This document shows positions 35,583-44,992 of a DNA stretch of 64,000 nucleotides, piece after piece; the stretch's first letter is position 1, and each line of letters opens with the position of its first letter. A model generated the notes under the pieces. That model was not told the DNA's origin. It saw only the letters and a list, made by a program, of their open reading frames with translations, and made no database searches. The stretch is from JANQEU01 sp965601455. Lineage in GTDB: Bacteria; Bacteroidota; Bacteroidia; Cytophagales; Cyclobacteriaceae. The position numbers were made by a program, and so were the translations under genes. The stretch is from NCBI GenBank assembly GCA_965601455.1, contig OZ271831.1, forward strand, positions 1,922,001 to 1,986,000, read 5' to 3'.

Positions 35583-36356
35583 ATGTCAAAACCAACTATC
35601 CTCGTCACCAATGACGATGGGATCACATCCAGGGGAATACGAAAATTGGTAAATCTCGCTGCCGAAATTGGAGATGTAATTGTAGTTGCTCCGGATTCTC
35701 CTCAATCCGGAATGGGGCACGCGATCACGGTAGGAGATACTCTTAGGCTGACAAGAAATGACATATTCGGAAGTATCGAAGCATACGAATGCAGCGGTAC
35801 CCCAGCCGATTGCGTGAAACTGGCCAAGCATCATATCATGAAAGATCGTAAAATTGATCTTGTGGTCAGCGGTATTAATCACGGCAGCAATACTTCAATC
35901 AGTGTTCTTTATTCAGGTACCATGAGTGCGGCTATAGAGGGGGCGATAGAACACACACCGGCCATTGGATTTTCCTTATGTGATTATGGGGATGATGCGC
36001 ATCTTGATCATGTGGACTCATTTATCATCCACCTTATTCGAGAAGCCATTGAGAAGGGAATTCCTAAGGCTACCGCTTTAAACGTAAACATTCCACCCTT
36101 CCGAAATGAGAAGATTAAGGGTATCAGAATATGCAGACAAGCAAACGCAAGGTGGGAAGAGGAATTTGATTGTCGGCTGGATCCATACGGTAGGGAATAC
36201 TTCTGGATGACTGGGAATTTTGTTAATCCCGATAAAGGAGAAGATACTGACGAATGGGCGATTGCCAATAACTATGTTTCTGTGGTTCCCTGTCATTTTG
36301 ATATGACTGCCTATCATGCCATTAATCAGCTGAATGACGACTGGGAACTGAATTAA
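35583..36356 (+). CDS. surE: 5'/3'-nucleotidase SurE
   Basis: A 257-residue nucleoside monophosphate phosphatase. The metal site is in LVTNDDGITSRGI (Asp-Asp pair), the VVAPDSPQSGMGHAIT loop and GINHGSN; the ECSGTPADCVKLA segment is also family-typical. Cytosolic, no signal peptide. Length and start match the family. Confidence 0.95.
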   Translation: MSKPTILVTNDDGITSRGIRKLVNLAAEIGDVIVVAPDSPQSGMGHAITVGDTLRLTRNDIFGSIEAYECSGTPADCVKLAKHHIMKDRKIDLVVSGINHGSNTSISVLYSGTMSAAIEGAIEHTPAIGFSLCDYGDDAHLDHVDSFIIHLIREAIEKGIPKATALNVNIPPFRNEKIKGIRICRQANARWEEEFDCRLDPYGREYFWMTGNFVNPDKGEDTDEWAIANNYVSVVPCHFDMTAYHAINQLNDDWELN

Positions 36357-36460
36357 AATCTGCTTCAACCACCAAAAGGGGGTATTCACTTACATTTTCT
36401 TAGCCGAATCGATGTAGACAATTATTTTCGCTTCAACATAATTTGAAGGAAGACTGTCGA

Positions 36461-37345
36461 ATGACCTATGTTGAGGATTTAGTACTGCAGCTTGAAAAGC
36501 GAAATGACGAACTGGCTAATCAGCAGATGTTTTTGCAGTCTGTCTTCGAGTTTGCTAGTGAGCTGTTGGGCAAGACCTCTCTGGAAGAAATTGCATGGCT
36601 TGTCACCCAGAAGTTAATATCGCAATTTGGCTTGGAGGACTGCGTGATTTACGTTGTCAAAGACGGGTATTGTCATCAAATTTCCGCTTATGGTCCCAAG
36701 CAAAAAGATGACCATCAGGTATTGGCTCCTATAATCATTAAAGTAGGTGAGGGTATAGTGGGTACCGTTGCACAGACTGGTGTTCCTGAAATAATCGATG
36801 ATACAAGGAATGACTCCAGGTATATTGTTGATGATCGGGCAAGGTTGTCGGAGCTATGTGTACCTATTTTTTCCGAATCGGAAGTAATCGGAGTCATTGA
36901 TACTGAAAACTCCAAATTGAATTTCTTCAGTGAAACCCATTTGCATACCATATCTACTATCGCTAATCTGATTTCAATAGCGCTTAAGAATGCAATGGCT
37001 CTTGAAAATGAGAAAATTCATTGTGATTTTCTGAAGTCAAGGAATGAAAAGTTGAATGTATTATTAAGACAGACTTCTGAGCCTGTCATTTTCACAGACC
37101 ATGAAGATAAGATCATCGAATGGAATGCTAATATGGTCAGACTATCAGGCATATACGCTGATGAGGCTTTGGGCAGTACTATGACCGATTTATCCAAGAA
37201 ATATCATTGGATTCAAGAATCTGAGGACAGAATACTTCTTGAAATGCAAAATGAAGATGGGCAAAATGGTACTTGGATGGCAGAGCCCACAAGAACACAA
37301 TCCAGATTACAACCTTTTACCTGTTACATATTTCGGAAGTCTTAG
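36461..37345 (+). CDS. GAF-PAS sensor protein without an output domain
   Basis: About 294 residues from ATG 36461 (an in-frame TTG at 36443 would add six). A short coiled coil (VLQLEKRNDELANQQ) leads to a GAF domain (about 30-185, with GEGIVGTVAQTG and GVIDTENSKLNFF) and a PAS domain (about 205-290, PVIFTDHEDKIIEWNANMVRLSG). The protein ends abruptly just after the PAS domain, with no kinase, cyclase or DNA-binding part. Similar GAF-PAS proteins often continue into a histidine kinase, so this may be a truncated relic or a stand-alone sensor. No convincing continuation was found in the other frames downstream. Confidence 0.7.
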   Translation: MTYVEDLVLQLEKRNDELANQQMFLQSVFEFASELLGKTSLEEIAWLVTQKLISQFGLEDCVIYVVKDGYCHQISAYGPKQKDDHQVLAPIIIKVGEGIVGTVAQTGVPEIIDDTRNDSRYIVDDRARLSELCVPIFSESEVIGVIDTENSKLNFFSETHLHTISTIANLISIALKNAMALENEKIHCDFLKSRNEKLNVLLRQTSEPVIFTDHEDKIIEWNANMVRLSGIYADEALGSTMTDLSKKYHWIQESEDRILLEMQNEDGQNGTWMAEPTRTQSRLQPFTCYIFRKS

Positions 37346-37637
37346 ACCTAAAGATTTCCTCTTCTTTTTCCAATACTGACAATACCAGACATAACCGAGT
37401 TTGTAATGTATGTTACCGTAAGCTAGAAATGCGGTTAGGTTTAACTGACAATAAAGTAGTTATTTACGATCATCCTCTCTGTTTACAAAGAAAATCAGTC
37501 GTTTAGAAAATTTGCTGATTACAGATGTTGGTCAGTCCTCATAGGTTTCCTATTTTAAGATTAGGACTCACACGCGCGCATAGCTACCAACCGACCAGAA
37601 GGGTTGAAAAACGTTTTTCAAACCTAATCTCTATCTC
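37346..37637. other. Intergenic region before the LRR gene
   Basis: A 292-base stretch with no convincing gene. A short overlapping frame (37273-37506) has no recognisable domain and partly lies inside the GAF-PAS gene. The only structure seen is the 18-base palindrome at 37604-37621. Confidence 0.5.
37604..37621. promoter_or_regulatory. 18-base perfect palindrome upstream of the LRR gene
   Basis: The sequence ttgaaaaacgtttttcaa is its own reverse complement and ends 16 bases before the ATG of the LRR gene. It could be an operator for a dimeric regulator or a 5' leader hairpin. Confidence 0.4.
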
Positions 37638-40600
37638 ATGAAAGCTCATTTAATGCGGGTTATGATTCTGTCTTTTGTCATAGCTATAGCCTCTCAAAAG
37701 TCAAATGAAGTTCAAGCCCAAGTCAATGCCATTGACAGTATCTCTCTCGTGGCATTGTATAATAACACAAGTGGCCCAGGATGGATCAATAATTCCAATT
37801 GGTTGACAGGTCCTGTTAGTAGTTGGTATGGAATCACTTTAAATGTGGCCGGAGATCGGGTCACAGGTATCAGTTTAGTAAGCAATAACTTGGTTGGGGT
37901 TCTACCTATATCCCTTGGATATTTATCCGAAGTTACCGTGATGGCAATGTCCAATAATAGCATTTTTGGTTCATTACCCCAGGAGGTTGGTCTTATGACA
38001 AGTCTTGAACAGTTGCTTCTTATGAATAACGATCTCTCCGGATCGTTGCCAGATGAACTATTCGATTTACCTAATCTACGGAATCTGTATTTGAATTTAA
38101 ATGAATTCAGTGGTACGATCCCTGCAAGCATATCGAATGGAACGGGATTACAGTTTGTTGATCTTGGGAATAATCAGTTTACGGGATTATCCTCAGCAGT
38201 TACATCCTTACCTCTACTGCAACTGTTTGCCGTTTATCAGAATGATTTGGATGATATCCCCGATCTGTCTGGTATGAGTTCATTAACAAATCTGTCAGTG
38301 CATAACAACAATCTCACTTTTGATGACATAGAACCTAATATTGGGATTACAAATTTTTACTATCAATCACAGGATTCTATTGGAACTTTGGTAGATACTC
38401 TGGTTGCAGCTGGTTCCAATGTATCTTTTGACAGAACAGTCGGAGGAAGTGCAAATCAATATCAATGGTATAGAAATGGTACAATGCTACAAGGTCAAAC
38501 CAATGCCACTTTGACCTTAAATTCGGTTGGAACCTCAGACGCCGGGACCTACCATGTTGAGGTAACCAGTCCTTTGGCACCAGATTTAACATTATTCAGT
38601 CGCAACATTACGTTAAATATCGGATCTCCACTTACAGATCTTGAATCAGACTCTCTCGCGCTTGTGGCATTATACAACGCAACGGATGGACCTAATTGGA
38701 CGGATAATGCAAACTGGTTGACGGGACCGGTTAACACATGGTCCGGAGTTCAAGTTCAAGGTGGTCGAGTGACTAATTTGGGTTTTAATAGTAACAATCT
38801 GAACGGCACTCTCCCATCGGAAATAGGTAACCTGACAGCGCTACAGATACTATCATTACAAGGCGATAGTGGCTTAACAGGTACTTTACCAGGTGAGATA
38901 GGTAATATGGTTAGTTTAACCAATTTAAGTCTAAACTATAATCAGCTACTTGGGAATATACCATCGTCAATCTACTTGTTGCCCAACCTCACCCATATTA
39001 GTTTCTTTGGGAATAATCTGGTGGGTACTATTTCTGATAGTATTGCTTTAGCATCCAATTTGGAACTTTTTGATGTTTCAAATAATAACATAACTGGTTC
39101 CGTTCCCAACACCGTGACCTCACTAGACAATTTGTTTTTCTTTTCGGCTCAAAACAATGATATCGAGGAGTTGCCCGATATGTCAGGTATGCCTTCATTG
39201 GCAGTCTTATTGGTAATCGGTAATAAGCTAACCTTCGAAGATATTGAGCCGCATGTTGGCCTTTCAAATTTCACCTACGGTCTTCAGGACACTATTGGAA
39301 ATCAAGTTGATACCCTTGTAAATGCAGGAGCAAATATTACCATTGACAGAACAGTCGGGGGTACAGCGAATGTCTATCAATGGTATAAAGACGGTTTCGC
39401 TATTCCCGGGGAAACGAATGCCACCATCACGCTTAATTCCATATCGGCAGCAGATGCAGGGACTTACCGTGTTGAAGTGACCAACACCATCGCGCCGGAA
39501 CTAACCCTTTACAGTAAACCAGTCAATTTATCCGTCATTGGTGGAACTTCAGGTAGGGAGCAGGATTCCCTTGCCCTTGTTGCCCTTTACAATGCCACTG
39601 ACGGCCCCAACTGGACCGATAATTCCAATTGGCTGACAGGTCCTCTGGATACCTGGTATGGTATAATGTTGGATGCAAGTGGCACAAGGGTTCAGACAAT
39701 TCAATTGACACCAAACAATTTGACAGGGCAAATCCCACCGGAGGTAGGTCAACTTTCTGCATTGTGGACATTCAATCTTGCATTAAACAACCTATCAGGT
39801 CCAATTCCACCGGAAATCGTGGGGATGCAAAACGTATCAAATTTTTTCCTGAGTTACAATAATCTAACGGAACCAATACCGAATGAATTATGGACTCTAC
39901 CGAATCTTTCAGGTGTAGGTCTCTTAGGTAACAATATAAGTGGACCAATCTCGGACAGTATATCACTGGCTACTAATCTTTTTCAATTATCCCTTGATCG
40001 AAATAGTATTACAAGCATCCCAGAATCAATAACAAGCTTGTCATCCCTAAGACTGCTTTATCTGACTGATAATGAACTAGAGGATATACCTGATATGTCG
40101 GGGATGCCATCTATCGAGTGGCTCACTATACATTCTAATAAATTGACTTTTGAGGATATTCAACCGAATTTGGGTATCACCAATTACAACTATGATCCTC
40201 AGCAAAATTTTGGAGACATTCAGGACACTACCCTTGCACCAGGATCTACCTTTACCGTAAACCGAAGCTTACCTGAAATCAATAACCAATACCAATGGTT
40301 CAAAGATGGAATAGCAGTTTCAGGGCAAAATTCAAGTACACTTAGTTTAATATCCTTCACCAATGCTGATATTGGAGTTTACTACGTAGAGGTTACGAAT
40401 CCGAATGTTCCAAATTTGACTATTTCCAGCAATCCAATTAATGTGTATTCGACTAATCCACCACCAACTGCTTTGGAACTGGATTCCCTGGCACTAGTGG
40501 CTCTTTACAACGCCACAGATGGGGCCAACTGGACGGATAATACCAACTGGTTGACTGGGCCTTTGGATACCTGGTATGGAATTACTGTAAATACTTTTGA

Positions 40601-43232
40601 CAATAGAGTGGAACAGGTTAGACTTTCAATAAATAATCTTAATGGAACCTTGCCGCCTGAAATCGGGAATCTGGATAATCTAAGAACATTCGAGGCCCAG
40701 GCAAACAATTTAACAGGGCCAATTCCACCGGAAGTCGGTCAAATGCAGTATTTATTCAATCTGTATTTAAGTGATAATAACCTGACCGGGTCTATTCCTC
40801 CGGAGCTGGGAGATATACCTTATTTAGGAAGTATATTTTTGGGATCCAATGACCTTTCCGGTACGATTCCTGACGAAGTATTTACCGACCAATTGTATCA
40901 GTTGATACTACCATATAATAACTTCTCTGGTGAAATACCCGCAGCTATTTCCAACTCGACTAACCTGTCATACCTCGACCTTGGATTTAATGATCTCATT
41001 GGGGATGTTCCAAACGCGATCCTTTCATTGTCGTTTTTGGAAACACTTTACATAGGTGGTAATGATTTTGTGAGTCTTCCAGATGTCACAACGCTGCCAA
41101 ATCTTACAAATGGTATATACGTGTTTTTCAACCGACTCACCTTTGAAGATATTGAACCCTTACAAGGGATACCAAACGTTCTTTATTTTGGCCAGGCCAA
41201 AGTCGGAGAACCGATAGATACTTTGCTGGAAGAAGGTGACTCATTCAGTGTCGACCGAACGATCGGAGGGTCGGCAAATCAGTATCAGTGGTTGCTTAAT
41301 GGCCTTCCAGTTACGGGGCAGAACGGTCCAGTTCTTAGTCTAACAAACTTGACGCTGGCTGATACCGGAACCTATAAACTGCAGGTGTCAAACACGATCA
41401 TAACCGATCTGATAATAGAAAGTGAAGATGTCATTATCAGAATGGATGTGCAGGTTGATAGTTGCCTGGGAAATTATGGTATTCAAACTTCTGGAGTCAC
41501 TTGTGCCTCACCATTCTTCACCGTTCCAATAGTTGCAAACAATCCAGTTGGAAATGGTATTATCGGGTTGAACTTCTGCCTAAGTTACGACCCGGCTATG
41601 GTTACACCGACTGGTTCCGCCACAGTTGGTAGTGTAGTTACAGGGGGTGATGCTTCGATAGCAGATTATTTCCTTAATACCAGCACACCCGGCCAGATAG
41701 AAGGCTTACTATTCTTCAATGGCAATGCTCCATTCCCATCTTATCTTTCCGGCAATGGCAGTGTCATCAATTTGGAATTTGAATATGATAGTGGTATTAA
41801 CCCGGATGATGCCTTGGTTTTCCAATTGTGTGGTGTAACGGAAAGTACGTTGTCATCGGGTGATTCTACCCATTGTAGTGAATCTGATTATCCTTTCCTG
41901 GTAGAAAATGAATCTGTTTTCACCGGGACTCTGGAGTTTTGGAGCAATGGTTCCAGAAAGCTACTATACGATACCTTGAATCCTGCAGCTTACCTGCCAA
42001 CGAACATTTGGGGTACGGATTCTTCATGTACTCCAACAGCAACAGGTTCAATACTTCCAGATTTGAATGGACAGTTCATTTACAACACGACTATGGGTGA
42101 CAAGATCACCATAGATCGTGATATACCTGGCTCGTTTTCAGATACTACAGGTTGTACGAATATGATGTCATGGATAAATGGTACCGATCAAAATCGTACC
42201 ATGAAAATTGCAACGAATGACCTATCCTTTGTGCCAAATATCTACCAGATACTTGCCGCGGATGTTAATAGGGATGGGTTGATCAATGCAGCTGATGTCA
42301 CTTTGATTGCTGCAAGATCGGTTATGAATATTTGTGGTTTCACGCCAGATGGGATTATTGACTCGGAGGATTGGGTATTTATTGATGAGACCACTCTCAA
42401 TTCAGACCCAAAATACCAGATTAGTTCCAGCTACCCAATAGACGATGGTTTAGGATATTCAAGGTCAAATGTTCCTGATGTGGATCATTGTCTACCGGTC
42501 CCAACTCTAACCGCTGGTTTATGTACGGAGACTTTTGACGAGACCTACGTTGGTATTCTTCTAGGTGATGTAAACGGAAATTGGCGGTCATCGGATGGTG
42601 CCAATGCAAGAAAGCAGGAAACGCAGTTGCTTTCCTTCGATTTTGAGAATATGTATGAAGAAGACGGTTATTACTACTTGGGCATGGTTATTAATCCTTC
42701 TGAATTTGAAGCACTGGATTTCTATTTCACCTATGACATGGAAAAATTGGAGATTGTAGATGCCTCGGTTTCTGAAAGTGAATATGCCGTGGTTCACAAT
42801 GTTTATCAAAACCAATTTCTTTATTCCAGCTATGCGATGGTGCCGACTGAGATGTTTGGTTCTTTTATGACCTATAAAATCGCTTCTTCCACACCTCCAA
42901 CCGCAGAGGATTTTGTACAGGGATTTGTCTATATGGATGACGAACAAATGTCTATTGCCGAAAATGCCATTGAGATAGAACTTCCTGATGAAGATTGGAT
43001 GATTTATCCGAATCCATTTGACGATTTGCTGTATTTACAATATTTCGGAGGAAGTGGATTTTTGGAAATTAAACTGTACAACACCAGTGGTAAAAAGGTT
43101 TATGGTTCAGGTCTGGTGGAAGCAGATAAAATCAGTAGAACCCTTGAACTAAACTATATCCAGCCGGGAATTTATTTCCTTGAAATTCAGGGTGGAGAAA
43201 AGCGAGTGGTGAGAAAATTAATTAAGCAGTAA
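37638..43232 (+). CDS. Giant secreted LRR/Ig modular surface protein with cohesin-like and dockerin-like segments and T9SS tail
   Basis: An 1864-residue surface protein. After a signal peptide come four tandem modules of about 305 residues, each beginning DSxxLVALYNxTxGPxW, continuing as plant-type leucine-rich repeats (LxGxLPxEIGNL) and ending in an Ig-like domain (YQWYKDG ... DAGTYRVEVTN). A cohesin-like segment follows (about 1285-1415, GLNFCLSYDPAMV), then a dockerin-like calcium repeat (about 1540-1580, ADVNRDGLINAADVTLIA). The last 75 residues are a type IX sorting domain (IYPNPFDDLLYL, GIYFLEIQGG). Adhesion or matrix binding is the likely role. A bidirectional terminator follows the stop. 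Confidence 0.87.
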   Translation: MKAHLMRVMILSFVIAIASQKSNEVQAQVNAIDSISLVALYNNTSGPGWINNSNWLTGPVSSWYGITLNVAGDRVTGISLVSNNLVGVLPISLGYLSEVTVMAMSNNSIFGSLPQEVGLMTSLEQLLLMNNDLSGSLPDELFDLPNLRNLYLNLNEFSGTIPASISNGTGLQFVDLGNNQFTGLSSAVTSLPLLQLFAVYQNDLDDIPDLSGMSSLTNLSVHNNNLTFDDIEPNIGITNFYYQSQDSIGTLVDTLVAAGSNVSFDRTVGGSANQYQWYRNGTMLQGQTNATLTLNSVGTSDAGTYHVEVTSPLAPDLTLFSRNITLNIGSPLTDLESDSLALVALYNATDGPNWTDNANWLTGPVNTWSGVQVQGGRVTNLGFNSNNLNGTLPSEIGNLTALQILSLQGDSGLTGTLPGEIGNMVSLTNLSLNYNQLLGNIPSSIYLLPNLTHISFFGNNLVGTISDSIALASNLELFDVSNNNITGSVPNTVTSLDNLFFFSAQNNDIEELPDMSGMPSLAVLLVIGNKLTFEDIEPHVGLSNFTYGLQDTIGNQVDTLVNAGANITIDRTVGGTANVYQWYKDGFAIPGETNATITLNSISAADAGTYRVEVTNTIAPELTLYSKPVNLSVIGGTSGREQDSLALVALYNATDGPNWTDNSNWLTGPLDTWYGIMLDASGTRVQTIQLTPNNLTGQIPPEVGQLSALWTFNLALNNLSGPIPPEIVGMQNVSNFFLSYNNLTEPIPNELWTLPNLSGVGLLGNNISGPISDSISLATNLFQLSLDRNSITSIPESITSLSSLRLLYLTDNELEDIPDMSGMPSIEWLTIHSNKLTFEDIQPNLGITNYNYDPQQNFGDIQDTTLAPGSTFTVNRSLPEINNQYQWFKDGIAVSGQNSSTLSLISFTNADIGVYYVEVTNPNVPNLTISSNPINVYSTNPPPTALELDSLALVALYNATDGANWTDNTNWLTGPLDTWYGITVNTFDNRVEQVRLSINNLNGTLPPEIGNLDNLRTFEAQANNLTGPIPPEVGQMQYLFNLYLSDNNLTGSIPPELGDIPYLGSIFLGSNDLSGTIPDEVFTDQLYQLILPYNNFSGEIPAAISNSTNLSYLDLGFNDLIGDVPNAILSLSFLETLYIGGNDFVSLPDVTTLPNLTNGIYVFFNRLTFEDIEPLQGIPNVLYFGQAKVGEPIDTLLEEGDSFSVDRTIGGSANQYQWLLNGLPVTGQNGPVLSLTNLTLADTGTYKLQVSNTIITDLIIESEDVIIRMDVQVDSCLGNYGIQTSGVTCASPFFTVPIVANNPVGNGIIGLNFCLSYDPAMVTPTGSATVGSVVTGGDASIADYFLNTSTPGQIEGLLFFNGNAPFPSYLSGNGSVINLEFEYDSGINPDDALVFQLCGVTESTLSSGDSTHCSESDYPFLVENESVFTGTLEFWSNGSRKLLYDTLNPAAYLPTNIWGTDSSCTPTATGSILPDLNGQFIYNTTMGDKITIDRDIPGSFSDTTGCTNMMSWINGTDQNRTMKIATNDLSFVPNIYQILAADVNRDGLINAADVTLIAARSVMNICGFTPDGIIDSEDWVFIDETTLNSDPKYQISSSYPIDDGLGYSRSNVPDVDHCLPVPTLTAGLCTETFDETYVGILLGDVNGNWRSSDGANARKQETQLLSFDFENMYEEDGYYYLGMVINPSEFEALDFYFTYDMEKLEIVDASVSESEYAVVHNVYQNQFLYSSYAMVPTEMFGSFMTYKIASSTPPTAEDFVQGFVYMDDEQMSIAENAIEIELPDEDWMIYPNPFDDLLYLQYFGGSGFLEIKLYNTSGKKVYGSGLVEADKISRTLELNYIQPGIYFLEIQGGEKRVVRKLIKQ
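37734..41450 (+). repeat. Four tandem 915-918-base repeats encoding LRR-Ig modules
   Basis: The conserved module start falls at 37734, 38649, 39564 and 40482, so the steps are 915, 915 and 918 bases. Modules share the start block and Ig end strongly, while the LRR parts vary. This is in-gene tandem duplication rather than a separate element. Confidence 0.85.
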
Positions 43233-43239
43233 CCAATTT

Positions 43240-43275
43240 ATGACCATGACCAGAAATATTTCTGGTCATGGTCAT
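43240..43275. terminator. Bidirectional terminator (36-base perfect palindrome)
   Basis: The 17-base arms (43240-43256 and 43259-43275) pair perfectly around TA, making a 36-base palindrome. It lies between the stops of two convergent genes, seven bases after the LRR stop, so it can end transcripts from both sides. Confidence 0.75.
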
Positions 43276-43361
43276 TCTTATGATAATACTTTGGTAAGAC
43301 ATAATCCGTTAAGGGCAATTCTATTGGCTTTATCCGTCAAATGACCTAACTAGTTCAATAG

Positions 43362-44864
43362 TCATTCAAGGACATATGAATTACTTATAAAGCTGACCTT
43401 CTTACTATCGGGTGACCAACTGGGAACGTTAATGGTTCCCTGTCCACCGAATAGGTAAGCAATTGTCCGTGGAACACCACCAGTAGCTGGCATCAGTCTC
43501 AGGTAAACTTTCTTATAAAATGGATGAGAACTTGGGTCCATATCAACTGGGTAGGAGAGATAAATGATCCATTTACCGTCTGGTGAAGGATGAGGAAACC
43601 AATCGTTGTATTCGTCAAAAGTAATCTGGGTTTGATCGCTGCCATCTGGATTCATTCTCCAAATCTGCATGGTTCCGGTTCGTACGGAATTGAAGTAAAT
43701 GTATTTTCCATCCGGAGTGTATTCGGAACCATCATCCAAGTAAGGTGTATCAGTCAGGGGATATTCTTCTTTGGTTTCTACGTCTACCTCCCAAATATCG
43801 TATTTGTCATTTCTTCGTCCGGTGAAGACCAATTTTTTTCCATCTGGAGACCAGGAGTGCAAATATGAGTGTCCGTTTTCTGTTTTTGTTATCTGAGTGG
43901 GATTGTCAGAACCATCTGCTGGTAAAGTAAAGATGGTGGAAATACCATCATCACCCATGTGATTACTGATCGCCATCATTGACCCATCAAATGATAGCAC
44001 ATGGTCATTATTGTTGTTGGTAGCGAAACCGGTATTCAAGGTGCCCAGGGTACCATCATTCAAATTATAGTATTTCAACAAGCCTTCCTCCGCCCATATC
44101 AGTTTCTTGTTGTCGGGAGTCCAGTTTGGTGCCTGCATGGAATTCGGCTGCTCGTGTAGCAGGGTTCTTTCCCCTGTAAAGACATCCATAACTTCAAGTC
44201 TACTCCCTAAGTAATCTTCGTAAGCCACATGATCACTTTTCGGTGGGAGTACTACTCTTACATTACTGAATTCAGCTTTTTCTATAACGTCGGGATCATG
44301 AGAGCAAATGAAAAGACCTACGTAGAGCTCTGAGTTTATTGTCAATTGCTTTTGAACAGACTTGTAGTTTTCTCCAAACCTGGCTGCTGAAAAGATGAAA
44401 GTATTCCCTTTTCGTTCTAATTCTATCTCTGTTGGATCAAATGAAAATAGCTTCGACTCATTGGTATTACCATCAGAAGAATCTCTGTAATGGAGGGTGG
44501 TAAGGCCATCACCGTGTACGGAACCATTTGCGTGTCTACTGCCTGAAGTTAGATCCTCCCTGGCCATTATGCCAATTTTCCGATGTTCATGAGATCCTTC
44601 TCCCTCAAATCGAACGGTAGCCCTGATGATAAAATCACCTTCAATTTTTCGGAATAGGAAATGGAATTGGTCTTTGTCGAACCACATATTCTCACCAGCA
44701 CCTGACAAGGAATAGGTTTGAGTTTTGGGCTCATAAGTACTTAATCCCTGGAGTTTGGGATTACCTATATCGATGCCGTTGTTAAACATATTGAAATCGT
44801 TAGGCTGTGACATAAGAACTGAGGATTGTAGTGCAATTAGTATCAATAAGAACGCAGATCGCAT
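43362..44864 (-). CDS. Secreted TolB-like beta-propeller protein with N-terminal lectin-like domain
   Basis: A 500-residue exported protein (signal peptide about 1-19). Residues about 25-205 form a concanavalin-type (DUF1349-like) domain with FRKIEGDFIIRATV and KIGIMAREDL. Residues about 215-500 are TolB/WD40-like blades with repeated WSPDGKKL, TPDGKYIYF and SPDGKWIIY. Such proteins often bind or sense polymers, and some accompany peptidases or sugar enzymes. No catalytic residues can be named. It is divergent from the M28 peptidase gene. Confidence 0.78.
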   Translation of the reverse strand: MRSAFLLILIALQSSVLMSQPNDFNMFNNGIDIGNPKLQGLSTYEPKTQTYSLSGAGENMWFDKDQFHFLFRKIEGDFIIRATVRFEGEGSHEHRKIGIMAREDLTSGSRHANGSVHGDGLTTLHYRDSSDGNTNESKLFSFDPTEIELERKGNTFIFSAARFGENYKSVQKQLTINSELYVGLFICSHDPDVIEKAEFSNVRVVLPPKSDHVAYEDYLGSRLEVMDVFTGERTLLHEQPNSMQAPNWTPDNKKLIWAEEGLLKYYNLNDGTLGTLNTGFATNNNNDHVLSFDGSMMAISNHMGDDGISTIFTLPADGSDNPTQITKTENGHSYLHSWSPDGKKLVFTGRRNDKYDIWEVDVETKEEYPLTDTPYLDDGSEYTPDGKYIYFNSVRTGTMQIWRMNPDGSDQTQITFDEYNDWFPHPSPDGKWIIYLSYPVDMDPSSHPFYKKVYLRLMPATGGVPRTIAYLFGGQGTINVPSWSPDSKKVSFISNSYVLE

Positions 44865-44992
44865 TTGGAGTCAGTTTTAATTGGGAAGTTAATTAACGAC
44901 GTCAAGATTGTGATGGATTTAGTAGTCTAAATGATGGGTATTCAAACTATATTCCTTTACCCTGTGTTAGTTCCTTCAAATCAGCAACCAAT

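Noticed and set aside
37273..37506. A small ORF after the GAF-PAS gene as a frameshifted continuation
   Set aside because: It has no recognisable kinase or other domain and half of it overlaps the PAS coding region in another frame.
37734..41450. Repeated DNA that could be a mobile element or CRISPR-like array
   Set aside because: The repeats keep the reading frame and encode LRR-Ig modules of one secreted protein.
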